Source of the DNA: an uncultured Ruminococcus sp.
GTDB lineage: Bacteria > Bacillota > Clostridia > Oscillospirales > CAG-272
Assembly (NCBI GenBank): GCA_902797495.1
Contig: CADBTH010000156.1
Span: 1-5,898 of the forward strand
DNA: 5,898 nt
Direction of reading: 5' to 3'
Under the pieces are notes generated by a model. That model was given only the letters and a program-made list of their open reading frames with translations, was not told the origin of the DNA and ran no database searches. Below, piece after piece: positions 1-5,846 of the stretch; position 1 is the stretch's first letter, and each line of letters begins with the position of its first letter. The position numbers and the translations under genes are program-made.

Positions 1-840
1 AACGGTCCAGTCGAGGGTGATGTTGGAGAACGGAGCCTGCGTGCCCCATCTGGACGGCGTGTTTACACCGTAGATGAAGGACTCGATGCTCTTCTTGACC
101 TGCTCGTAGTCGAGGTTGTCCTTCTTGACGAAGGGAGCGAGGTACGTGTCGAACGAGGAGAACGCCTGAGCGCCCGCCCACTCGTTCTGCATGATACCGA
201 GGAAGTTGACCATCTGGTTGCAGAGGGTAGCGAGGTGGCTCGCGGGAGCGGACGTGATCTTGCCCGTAACGCCGCCGAGACCTTCCTGAATGAGCTGCTT
301 GAGGGACCAGCCCGCGCAGTAACCGGTCAGCATGGACAAATCGTGCAGATGGATGTCCGCGTTGCGGTGAGCGTTCGCGATCTCGTCGTCATAAACCTCG
401 GAGAGCCAGTAGTTAGCCGTGATCGCGCCGGAGTTGGAGAGGATGAGTCCGCCGACGGAATACGTAACGGTCGAATTCTCCTTGACTCTCCAGTCGTTGA
501 TCTTCAGATAGTTGTCGACGATATCCTTGTAGTCGACGAGAGTTCCCTTCAGGTTGCGGATCTTCTCTCTCTGACGTCTGTAGAGGATGTACGCCTTTGC
601 GACGTCGTCGTATCCCGCGCGGATAAGAACGGACTCGACGGAGTCCTGGATATCTTCGACCGCGATAAGTCCTTCCTTTACCTTCGAGTCAAAATCAGCC
701 GTGACCTTGAGCGCGAGGAAGTCCATGACCTGCGGATTGATCTGCTTGTTCTGAGACTGGAACGCAAGGGTCATAGCGTCGATGATCTTCTTGAGATCGA
801 AATCGACTATCTTGCCGTCTCTCTTCTTTACCTGGTACAT
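1..840 (-). CDS. nrdD: Anaerobic ribonucleoside-triphosphate reductase (class III), N-terminal part, cut by window edge
   Basis: The minus strand is open from an ATG at 840 down to base 1, giving 280 residues without a stop; the rest of the protein lies outside the window. Class III reductase makes dNTPs from NTPs without oxygen, in the cytoplasm, using a glycyl radical. Residues about 3-95 look like an ATP-cone, the allosteric nucleotide-binding domain (starts VKKRDGKIVDFDLKKI). The catalytic barrel follows, with the family-typical HDLSMLTGYCAGWSL at residues 167-180; by family knowledge C175 is expected to be an active-site cysteine. The segment near residues 259-280 (VNTPSRWGTQAPFSN) also fits NrdD. 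The finger-loop cysteine, zinc site and C-terminal glycyl radical site cannot be checked here. The start is supported by AAGGAG (plus-strand CTCCTT, 847-852), 6 nt upstream. Its activase gene is not next to it but about 4.2 kb away. Identification is firm; completeness is unknown. Confidence 0.95.
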   Translation of the reverse strand, partial: MYQVKKRDGKIVDFDLKKIIDAMTLAFQSQNKQINPQVMDFLALKVTADFDSKVKEGLIAVEDIQDSVESVLIRAGYDDVAKAYILYRRQREKIRNLKGTLVDYKDIVDNYLKINDWRVKENSTVTYSVGGLILSNSGAITANYWLSEVYDDEIANAHRNADIHLHDLSMLTGYCAGWSLKQLIQEGLGGVTGKITSAPASHLATLCNQMVNFLGIMQNEWAGAQAFSSFDTYLAPFVKKDNLDYEQVKKSIESFIYGVNTPSRWGTQAPFSNITLDWTV

Positions 841-893
841 TGTTTGCTCCTTATTGTTTCATATATATTAATTATTTATTCCATGAATTTAGA

Positions 894-924
894 CACGCGC
901 ATAAAATCCAAAGGCACGCGCCTT
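894..924. repeat. Direct repeat CACGCGC x2 and small hairpin in the nrdD leader
   Basis: CACGCGC occurs at 894-900 and 915-921, exactly 21 bp apart, inside the predicted 95-nt nrdD leader. The second copy overlaps a short hairpin, AAGGC (911-915), loop ACGC, GCCTT (920-924), which reads the same way in the nrdD transcript. The 21-bp phase equals two helical turns and could suit a DNA-binding dimer, but a chance GC-rich repeat is also possible. No known riboswitch was recognised. Confidence 0.35.
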
Positions 925-941
925 CAAAACAACGCATGATA

Positions 942-970
942 ATTCTATCACACAGTCTTCCGATTGTCAA
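942..970 (-). promoter_or_regulatory. Sigma-A type promoter for nrdD
   Basis: Read on the minus strand, a perfect -35 TTGACA (plus-strand 965-970) is followed after exactly 17 bp by -10 TAGAAT (plus-strand 942-947). A TG one base before the -10 gives an extended -10. The transcript would start near 935, leaving a leader of about 95 nt before the nrdD start codon. The call rests on consensus match and position; it has not been tested. Confidence 0.85.
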
Positions 971-988
971 GAGCTTTTTGAGAAAAAA

Positions 989-1035
989 GCACAATATATT
1001 GTTGTTTTTCCCGATTTTGTTTCAAGATGTGGTAA
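989..1035. promoter_or_regulatory. Candidate pair of NrdR boxes upstream of nrdD
   Basis: NrdR is the zinc-finger/ATP-cone repressor of ribonucleotide reductase genes; its box is a palindrome with core CwAtATaTwG, usually found as two copies about three helical turns apart. CAATATATTG at 992-1001 matches all ten core positions. CAAGATGTGG at 1023-1032 matches seven of ten, including both terminal C and G. The box centres are 31 bp apart, as expected. The flanking bases of the 16-bp box match only partly. Both boxes lie upstream of the -35 of the nrdD promoter rather than over it, which is less usual. Binding to nrdD control is inferred from proximity. Confidence 0.7.
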
Positions 1036-1107
1036 AAGCAAAGTATAGCGCAAAAGCCCTGAAAACGCCGTGGGCTCGGGACTTTTCGCCCTTTTCCGAC
1101 GAGATCC

Positions 1108-1136
1108 TTAACAGTTCCTCCCCTCCCGCATACAAT
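1108..1136 (+). promoter_or_regulatory. Sigma-A type promoter for the DUF11 gene
   Basis: TTAACA (1108-1113) and TACAAT (1131-1136) are separated by exactly 17 bp; each differs from consensus at one base. The start of transcription would fall near 1142-1144. It diverges from the nrdD promoter, and its -35 lies about 76 bp from the nearer candidate NrdR box. Confidence 0.7.
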
Positions 1137-1143
1137 ATACAGT

Positions 1144-1160
1144 GGGGTACGAAGTGCCCC
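1144..1160 (+). promoter_or_regulatory. Predicted hairpin at the 5' end of the DUF11 mRNA
   Basis: GGGGTAC (1144-1150), loop GAA (1151-1153) and GTGCCCC (1154-1160) form a 7-bp stem with one G-U pair. It sits at the predicted transcription start and leaves the ribosome binding site (AAGGAGG, 1175-1181) in an unstructured AT-rich stretch. Extreme 5' hairpins of this sort can protect mRNA from decay; that role is inferred. No T-run follows, so it is not a terminator. Confidence 0.55.
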
Positions 1161-1186
1161 TGTATAATAAAATGAAGGAGGATCAA

Positions 1187-2026
1187 ATGGCAACGATCAC
1201 AAATCAGGCGACCCTTTCCTACAACGGAGTCACGGTCTCCTCGAACGTCGCGACAGGAGAGATACTCGACGGGATCACCGTCTCTAAGACGGCGCTCAAA
1301 CCGACGTACGGCGCGCAGGATGAGCTGACCTATATCATCAATATCGTCAACTCGGGCGAGGCGGCGTCGGAAGTCACGGTGACGGACGACCTCGGAGGGT
1401 ATACCTTCGAAGACGGAACGGTCTACCCGCTCACGTTCACCGGAGACGCCGCACTCTTCACGGACGGAGCGCCGACGCCGGTCACGGCGGAGCAGGGCCC
1501 TCCCCTCGTCTTCAGCGGGATCACGGTACCGGCAGGCGGTACGGCGACTATCGTCTATACGGCAACCGTGAACTCTTTCGCTCCTCTCGGAACGGGAGCG
1601 GCGATCGTGAACACGGCGACGGTCGACGGAGCGGGCGTCTCGCCCGTCACGGCAAGCGAGACCGTCACCCACTCGGCGGATCCCGAGCTGACTATCGTCA
1701 AGAGCATCGCTCCTCAGACGGTGAGAGCGGGAGCCGGCGTGACTTATACTTTCACGATCGGCAACTCCGGCGCTGCGGCGACCGGAGCGGCGGCGGTCTC
1801 GGTCACGGACGAATTCGACCCCGTGCTCACTTCGCTCACGGCGACGCTCGACGGCGCCGCACTCGACGCCGGCGCGGACTACTCGTACGACGGCTCGACG
1901 GGACTTTTCAAGACCGTCCCCGGCGTAATCACGGTGCCCGCGGCGGCCTACTCGCAGAACGAGGACGGAACGTGGAATGTCGTCCCGGGAGAGACCGTCC
2001 TTACGGTCAGCGGAAATATATCTTAA
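1187..2026 (+). CDS. DUF11 (TIGR01451-type) beta-repeat protein without signal peptide
   Basis: This is a 279-residue protein built of DUF11-like immunoglobulin-fold repeats, a family common in large bacterial surface proteins. Start at ATG 1187 is chosen because AAGGAGG (1175-1181) lies 5 nt upstream; the in-frame ATG at 1172 precedes this site. Two repeats align with an offset of about 136-138 residues: ITNQATL (4-10) with IVNTATV (140-146), VSK (32-34) with IVK (170-172), and NSG (55-57) with NSG (193-195). The N terminus therefore begins with a strand that normally closes a preceding repeat. There are no cysteines, very few Lys/Arg, and much Thr, Ala, Val and Gly. No signal peptide, membrane segment or LPXTG anchor is visible, so location is uncertain. 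The gene stands alone between its own promoter and terminator. Exact function is unknown; a structural or surface-associated role is a guess from the family. Confidence 0.85.
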   Translation: MATITNQATLSYNGVTVSSNVATGEILDGITVSKTALKPTYGAQDELTYIINIVNSGEAASEVTVTDDLGGYTFEDGTVYPLTFTGDAALFTDGAPTPVTAEQGPPLVFSGITVPAGGTATIVYTATVNSFAPLGTGAAIVNTATVDGAGVSPVTASETVTHSADPELTIVKSIAPQTVRAGAGVTYTFTIGNSGAAATGAAAVSVTDEFDPVLTSLTATLDGAALDAGADYSYDGSTGLFKTVPGVITVPAAAYSQNEDGTWNVVPGETVLTVSGNIS

Positions 2027-2042
2027 TAAATGAAACGTTTTG

Positions 2043-2069
2043 CGCGGAGGGGACACCCTCCGCGTTTTT
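2043..2069 (+). terminator. Intrinsic terminator after the DUF11 gene
   Basis: CGCGGAGGG (2043-2051), loop GACA (2052-2055) and CCCTCCGCG (2056-2064) form a perfect 9-bp GC-rich stem followed by five T (2065-2069). It lies 16 nt after the stop codon and makes the upstream gene monocistronic. Confidence 0.9.
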
Positions 2070-2113
2070 AGACTTTTGTAGAAATAAGTCGAATATTCCA
2101 CAAAAGTCTAAAA
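2066..2113. repeat. Long inverted repeat, 14-bp perfect arms
   Basis: The 14-bp arm TTTTAGACTTTTGT (2066-2079) is exactly complementary to ACAAAAGTCTAAAA (2100-2113). After one mismatch three more pairs (GAA 2081-2083 with TTC 2096-2098) extend it. The left arm begins inside the T-run of the preceding terminator. No T-run follows on either strand, so it is not itself a good terminator. It could be a protein-binding site, a remnant of a small inverted-repeat element, or an alternative RNA fold; no target-site duplication is evident. Confidence 0.7.
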
Positions 2114-2123
2114 TAATGTAAAA

Positions 2124-2140
2124 GCAAAAACTTTTTTTGC
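2124..2140. repeat. Small AT-rich hairpin
   Basis: GCAAAAA (2124-2130) pairs with TTTTTGC (2134-2140) around CTT. It lies between the long inverted repeat and the next promoter. It is weak in stability, and its role is not evident. Confidence 0.35.
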
Positions 2141-2167
2141 CGTACGCGATTAATTAAAGAATAAATA

Positions 2168-2196
2168 TTGAATTTCTCTTTTATATGGTATATAAT
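2168..2196 (+). promoter_or_regulatory. Sigma-A type promoter for the CPBP-cysS-lipoprotein-nrdG operon
   Basis: TTGAAT (2168-2173) and a perfect TATAAT (2191-2196) are separated by 17 bp. An AT-rich stretch upstream (2150-2167, ATTAATTAAA-like) could act as an UP element. Transcription would start near 2203, giving a leader of about 20 nt. No other promoter was seen before 5758, so it probably serves all four genes. No NrdR box pair is visible here. Confidence 0.8.
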
Positions 2197-2222
2197 AGTT
2201 GTATCTCATTCGGAGGCACGGT

Positions 2223-3086
2223 ATGGGCAAGGCTTCAAAGACGGAAAGCAATAACGCGGTGCGGCAGATGACTGCCGTTCTGTCCGCGCTCGCCGTACTG
2301 TTCTTCTATATCGTCGTGCTCGGCGCGTCGAGCATCGCGTCCGCGGCGATCCTCTCGGCGACTCACCCGGAAGCCTCCGCCGACGAGATAAAAGAGATGG
2401 CGACAAGCTGTGCCGCGGTCACGGGGATCGTCGGAAACGTCGCGGCGCTCGCGCTTCTTACGGCGGCAATACTCATAATGAAACGAAAGATCGCGCCGAC
2501 ACTTTCGATGAAGCGTTTTTCACCCCTTCTCGTTCCGGTATGTATCGTCATCGGAGCGTCTTTCAATCTCTTTTCGGAGTGCGCGCTCTCGCTCATCCCG
2601 TTTTCAAAGAGCGCGATCGATTCGTATAAGGAAATATACTCCTATCTCGGTCAGGGAAGCCTCGTTCCGGAGGTGATCTCGATTGTATTCGTCACGCCCG
2701 TCGTCGAGGAGATCTTCTTCAGAGGATGCGCCTACCGCCTCATGAGACGGCGGTGCGGAGTCGTCCTCTCCGTCATACTCTCGTCGCTTCTCTTCGGGGC
2801 GGCTCACGGAAACCTCTTGTCCCTCGTTTACGCAACGGCGCTCGGCGTCGTCCTCGCGCTCTCCTTCGAGGCGACGGGATCCGTCTTCGTGCCGATACTG
2901 ATACATTCCGCGTTCAACGCGGCGTCGTACCTCGCGGACGCGCTGATGGGCGGCGGGAACGCAAATGTGATCGTCATCGCGCTCGTCACCGCGGCGCTCT
3001 GCGCAGCGGGAGCGGCGGCGTTTTACATAATATCAAAGAAATACAAAAACAACTCACAGTCCCATGACGGGACGGGAACGGAGTGA
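2223..3086 (+). CDS. CPBP family intramembrane glutamic endopeptidase (CAAX-protease-like, Abi)
   Basis: This is a 287-residue multi-pass membrane protein with the family's motifs: EEIFFR at 162-167 (the catalytic glutamate pair and arginine), FGAAH ending at H195, and HSAFN at 228-232 (H228, N232). All key residues are present, so it should be active. Hydrophobic segments lie near residues 17-44, 60-86, 98-121, 145-165, 180-225 and 245-272, ending in a lysine-rich cytoplasmic-looking tail. The ATG at 2223 is preferred over an in-frame TTG at 2199 because CGGAGG (2211-2216) lies 6 nt upstream and the TTG falls before the predicted transcript start. Bacterial members act in membrane-protein processing, bacteriocin self-immunity or signalling; nothing here says which. 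It is the first gene of the operon, and its stop is 5 nt before cysS, so the two are probably cotranscribed. The cysS ribosome binding site lies within its last codons. Confidence 0.9.
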   Translation: MGKASKTESNNAVRQMTAVLSALAVLFFYIVVLGASSIASAAILSATHPEASADEIKEMATSCAAVTGIVGNVAALALLTAAILIMKRKIAPTLSMKRFSPLLVPVCIVIGASFNLFSECALSLIPFSKSAIDSYKEIYSYLGQGSLVPEVISIVFVTPVVEEIFFRGCAYRLMRRRCGVVLSVILSSLLFGAAHGNLLSLVYATALGVVLALSFEATGSVFVPILIHSAFNAASYLADALMGGGNANVIVIALVTAALCAAGAAAFYIISKKYKNNSQSHDGTGTE

Positions 3087-3091
3087 AGGAT

Positions 3092-4528
3092 ATGAAGCTT
3101 TACAACACACTCAGCCACAAGGTCGAAGAATTCACGCCGCACGAAGCGGGCAAGGTGAAGATGTACACCTGCGGACCTACGGTCTACCACTTCGCGCACA
3201 TCGGGAATCTGCGCACTTACATAATGGAGGACGTGCTCGAAAAGTTCCTCAGATACGAGGGGTACGACGTCACGAGAGCGATGAACGTGACGGACGTCGG
3301 ACACCTGACGAGCGACGGAGACACGGGCGAGGACAAGATGCTCAAGGGCGCGCGCCGCGAGCACAAGACCGTCATGGAGATCGCAAAGTACTACACGGAC
3401 GCTTTCTTCGCGGACTGCGAAAAGCTGAATATTAAGACCCCCGACGTCGTCGAGCCGGCGACGAACTGCATTCCCGAATTCATTAAAATGATCGAAGGAC
3501 TTATCGAAAAGGGATACGCGTACGAGGCGGGCGGAAACGTCTACTTCGACACCTCGAAGCTCGACAACTACTACGTCTTCGGAGCGCACCGCGCCGAGGA
3601 CCTCGAGGTCGGCGTCCGCGAAGGAGTAGAGGCGGACGGAAATAAACGGAACAAGACCGACTTCGTCCTTTGGTTCACGAAATCGAAGTTCGAGGATCAG
3701 GAGCTGAAGTGGGATTCCCCGTGGGGAGTCGGATACCCGGGCTGGCACATCGAATGCTCGGCGATAAGCCTCAAACACCTCGGCGAATACCTCGACATCC
3801 ACTGCGGAGGAATCGACAACGCCTTTCCGCACCACACGAACGAGATCGCTCAGAGCGAATCGTACCTCGGTCATCCGTGGTGCCGCCACTGGTTCCACGT
3901 TCTCCATCTGAACACGAACTCGGGCAAGATGAGCAAATCGAAAGGCGAGTTTTTGACGGTCTCCCTGCTTGAAGAAAAAGGGTACGACCCCATAGTCTAC
4001 CGCTTCTTCTGCCTCCTTTCACACTACAGAAAATCCCTCGTCTTCTCCTGGGAGGGACTCGATAACGCCGCCGTTGCATACGGCAAGATCGTATCGAAGG
4101 TCGCCGCGCTCAAGGAAGACGGAGACGTCGACGAAGAAGTCGTGCGCGAGTACCGCGAAAGATTCAAGGCGGCGCTCGGTTCGGACCTCAACACGTCCAA
4201 CGGCATAACGGAACTGTACAACGTATTCAAGGCGAAAACGAACGGCGCGACGAAGCTCGCTCTGATAAGAGACTACGACCGCGTCCTCTCTCTCGACCTC
4301 GATAAGGCGGCCGCGAAGCTCAGGGAAAAAGAAGCGGAAGAAAAAACCGGTAACGAGGGCGAAAAGGACGAGTTCACGCTTAAGATCGAAGAAATGATAG
4401 AGAAACGTCTCGAAGCGAAACGCGCCCGCGACTTCGCGACCGCGGACGCGATAAGATCGGAGCTTGCCGGAATGGGAGTCGAGATCACCGACACACCTCA
4501 GGGGACGAAATACACGATCAAAAAATAA
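3092..4528 (+). CDS. cysS: Cysteinyl-tRNA synthetase
   Basis: CysRS is a class I synthetase that charges tRNA-Cys in the cytoplasm. The 478-residue product has the expected order: KLYNTL start, C27 (zinc ligand) in TCGPTVY, HIGN signature at 36-39, C222 in HIECSAIS (zinc), HCGGIDNAFPHHTNEIAQ from 237 with H247 and E251 as the remaining zinc ligands by family comparison, and KMSKS at 279-283. A helical anticodon-binding region ends in GTKYTIKK. Length is close to the usual 460-480. I chose ATG 3092 because GGAG (3080-3083) is 8 nt upstream and MKLYNTL is the normal family start; a GTG at 3083 in frame overlaps that site. Where many CysRS read NITDxDDKI, this one reads NVTDVGHLTSDGDTGEDKM, a variant I believe occurs in some lineages. 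It is an essential housekeeping gene within a mixed operon. Confidence 0.97.
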   Translation: MKLYNTLSHKVEEFTPHEAGKVKMYTCGPTVYHFAHIGNLRTYIMEDVLEKFLRYEGYDVTRAMNVTDVGHLTSDGDTGEDKMLKGARREHKTVMEIAKYYTDAFFADCEKLNIKTPDVVEPATNCIPEFIKMIEGLIEKGYAYEAGGNVYFDTSKLDNYYVFGAHRAEDLEVGVREGVEADGNKRNKTDFVLWFTKSKFEDQELKWDSPWGVGYPGWHIECSAISLKHLGEYLDIHCGGIDNAFPHHTNEIAQSESYLGHPWCRHWFHVLHLNTNSGKMSKSKGEFLTVSLLEEKGYDPIVYRFFCLLSHYRKSLVFSWEGLDNAAVAYGKIVSKVAALKEDGDVDEEVVREYRERFKAALGSDLNTSNGITELYNVFKAKTNGATKLALIRDYDRVLSLDLDKAAAKLREKEAEEKTGNEGEKDEFTLKIEEMIEKRLEAKRARDFATADAIRSELAGMGVEITDTPQGTKYTIKK

Positions 4529-4544
4529 AGCGAAAGGACAAGTT

Positions 4545-5066
4545 ATGAAAAAGACTGCTCTTATAATTATCTTCGCGCTGGTCGCAGCGCTCACCGCCTC
4601 CCTTCTCGCGGGATGCGGCGCGGACAACAAAGACGGAAACGCGGACACCGACGCGAAAACCGAGGCGCAAAGCGCAGAGAACGCACCTGCAGACACGGAC
4701 AAATCTCCCGATACCGACGCACCGGCGCAGAGCGACGCTCAGACGGACGGCGGCGCGACTTACGTAAATCCTCTCGAAGGATATGAGACTCTCTCGGAGG
4801 ATTACTCCGTCGCAAACGACGAAAACGGAGTCTCCATGCGAGAGTACAAATTTTACAGAACTCACCAGTTCGACAAGGGAGACGGAACGACGTACTCGTG
4901 GTTTCAGTTCTATAACGCGTGCGTGACGGGAGAGCTGAGGCTCAACGATCAGGCCGTCGTAGAATATGCCGAGGACTGCTATGACTTTTTCGAGGATAAC
5001 GAAGTTCAGCGCGAGCTTGAACACGCAAAAACTCTCCTCGACGCCGCGAAAGGACTGGCGGGCTGA
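4545..5066 (+). CDS. Small lipoprotein of unknown function
   Basis: This 173-residue product begins with a lipoprotein signal: MKK, a hydrophobic stretch (4-22) and lipobox LLAGC, with the lipidated cysteine at C24. It should be anchored to the outer face of the membrane. Residues 25-72 are a low-complexity linker rich in Asp, Ala, Thr, Lys and Glu. The remaining 100 residues form a small acidic domain rich in aromatics, with YSWFQFYNAC and EDCYDFFED segments, two cysteines (C126, C145) and a helical, Ala/Glu-rich C terminus. I do not recognise the domain. The start at ATG 4545 has AAAGGA (4533-4538) 6 nt upstream, 16 nt after cysS. Its stop TGA overlaps the nrdG ATG by one base (TGATG), indicating translational coupling. 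No functional link to NrdG is evident, since the two act on opposite sides of the membrane. Confidence 0.85.
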   Translation: MKKTALIIIFALVAALTASLLAGCGADNKDGNADTDAKTEAQSAENAPADTDKSPDTDAPAQSDAQTDGGATYVNPLEGYETLSEDYSVANDENGVSMREYKFYRTHQFDKGDGTTYSWFQFYNACVTGELRLNDQAVVEYAEDCYDFFEDNEVQRELEHAKTLLDAAKGLAG

Positions 5067-5758
5067 TGAAACTGTCCGGTCTTCAGAAGCTGACGCTCCT
5101 CGACTATCCCGGACATACGGCGTGTACCGTATTCACGTCCGCGTGCAACTTCCGCTGTCCCTTCTGCCACAACGCGTCTCTCGTCGAGTGCCGGGACATT
5201 TCGGAGGTGCCGGAGGAAGAATTCTTCGCTTTCCTCGCGAAGAGACACGGCATCCTTGACGGCGTCGCGATCACGGGCGGAGAGCCGACTCTCCAGCCGG
5301 GACTCAAGGACTTTATCGCGAAGATCCGCGCGGAGGGCTTCAACGTAAAGCTCGATTCGAACGGTTATCTGCCCGACGTTCTGGAGGATATCCTCTCGTC
5401 AGGACTCGTAAACTACGTCGCGATGGATATAAAGTCTTCTCCCGAGCATTACGCGCGCGCCGCGGGGCTCGATAAGATCAATATCGAAAAGATCGAGCGC
5501 AGTATAGGAATCATAAAGAACTCGGGGATCGAGTACGAATTCCGCACGACCGCCGTCAAAGGCATCCATACGCCGACGGATTTCGTATCTATCGGCCGCT
5601 GGCTCGGCGACGTCCCGCACTACTTCATACAGAAATTCACCGATTCCGGCGACGTCCTCGGCGAAGGATACACCGCCTTCTCGGACGAAGAAATGACGTC
5701 GCTCCTCGCGATGGCGAGAATACATATCAAATCGGCCTCCCTTCGAGGAGTAGATTAG
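5066..5758 (+). CDS. nrdG: Anaerobic ribonucleoside-triphosphate reductase activating protein (radical SAM, NrdG2-like)
   Basis: This 230-residue radical-SAM enzyme binds a [4Fe-4S] cluster through C27, C31 and C34 (CNFRCPFC). It cleaves S-adenosylmethionine to make a 5'-deoxyadenosyl radical, which forms the glycyl radical on NrdD. The N terminus (SGLQKLTLLDYPG) and GGEP at 71-74 are typical of the activase group TIGR02495. The DSNG (near 96-99) and MDIKS segments also fit. Related pyruvate-formate-lyase activases share this fold, but the short length and N terminus favour NrdG, and nrdD lies in the same window. The start ATG overlaps the upstream TGA by one base; AAAGGA (5049-5054) lies 11 nt upstream, so initiation probably depends partly on coupling. 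It is last in the operon and is followed directly by a terminator. It is unusual that nrdD is not adjacent. Confidence 0.9.
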   Translation: MKLSGLQKLTLLDYPGHTACTVFTSACNFRCPFCHNASLVECRDISEVPEEEFFAFLAKRHGILDGVAITGGEPTLQPGLKDFIAKIRAEGFNVKLDSNGYLPDVLEDILSSGLVNYVAMDIKSSPEHYARAAGLDKINIEKIERSIGIIKNSGIEYEFRTTAVKGIHTPTDFVSIGRWLGDVPHYFIQKFTDSGDVLGEGYTAFSDEEMTSLLAMARIHIKSASLRGVD

Positions 5759-5762
5759 ATTA

Positions 5763-5792
5763 AAAAAAGGAGCTTGCAAAAGCTCCTTTTTT
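5763..5792. terminator. Bidirectional intrinsic terminator after nrdG
   Basis: GGAGCTT (5769-5775) pairs with AAGCTCC (5780-5786) around GCAA. The stem is extended by A6 (5763-5768) against T6 (5787-5792). The T-run serves the plus strand; on the minus strand the A-run (A7, 5762-5768) gives a T-run too. It therefore closes the nrdG operon and could terminate a convergent gene entering from the right. Confidence 0.9.
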
Positions 5793-5801
5793 CTTATAAA
5801 G

Positions 5802-5835
5802 TTTCTTTGGTCGTCTTTCTTTCCAAAGAAAGACG
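5802..5835. repeat. Hairpin repeat with two alternative pairings
   Basis: CGTCTTTCTTT (5812-5822) and AAAGAAAGACG (5825-5835) are perfect 11-bp complements around CC, an almost loop-less palindrome. The same right-hand bases CCAAAGAAA (5823-5831) also pair perfectly with TTTCTTTGG at 5802-5810, so the two hairpins exclude each other. The sequence resembles dispersed intergenic repeats of gut Clostridia, as far as I recall; no second copy is present in this window. Confidence 0.6.
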
Positions 5836-5846
5836 GAAATCGTTCC

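Noticed and set aside
235..939. Plus-strand open frame of 234 codons
   Set aside because: It is antisense to nrdD, which is clearly recognisable, and it runs through the nrdD promoter and leader.
1020..1025. TTGAAA on the minus strand as the -35 of a second nrdD promoter over the NrdR boxes
   Set aside because: No matching -10 at 16-18 bp; the best hexamer matches consensus at only three of six positions.
1163..1168. Perfect TATAAT just before the DUF11 ribosome binding site
   Set aside because: No acceptable -35 hexamer at 16-18 bp, and a start there would remove much of the ribosome binding site from the mRNA.
1022..2101. Minus-strand open frame of 359 codons
   Set aside because: Antisense to the DUF11 gene, strongly arginine-rich, and crosses the terminator and promoter regions; a by-product of GC-rich codon use.
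2179..2188. NrdR-like core (7 of 10) inside the CPBP operon promoter
   Set aside because: It lacks the leading C, the match is due to AT-richness, and there is no partner box 31 bp away on either side.
3083..3094. GTG at 3083 as the cysS start
   Set aside because: It would overlap the GGAG ribosome binding site; ATG 3092 has correct spacing and gives the usual MKLYNTL start.
3023..3907. Minus-strand open frame of 294 codons
   Set aside because: Antisense to cysS, whose motifs are unmistakable.
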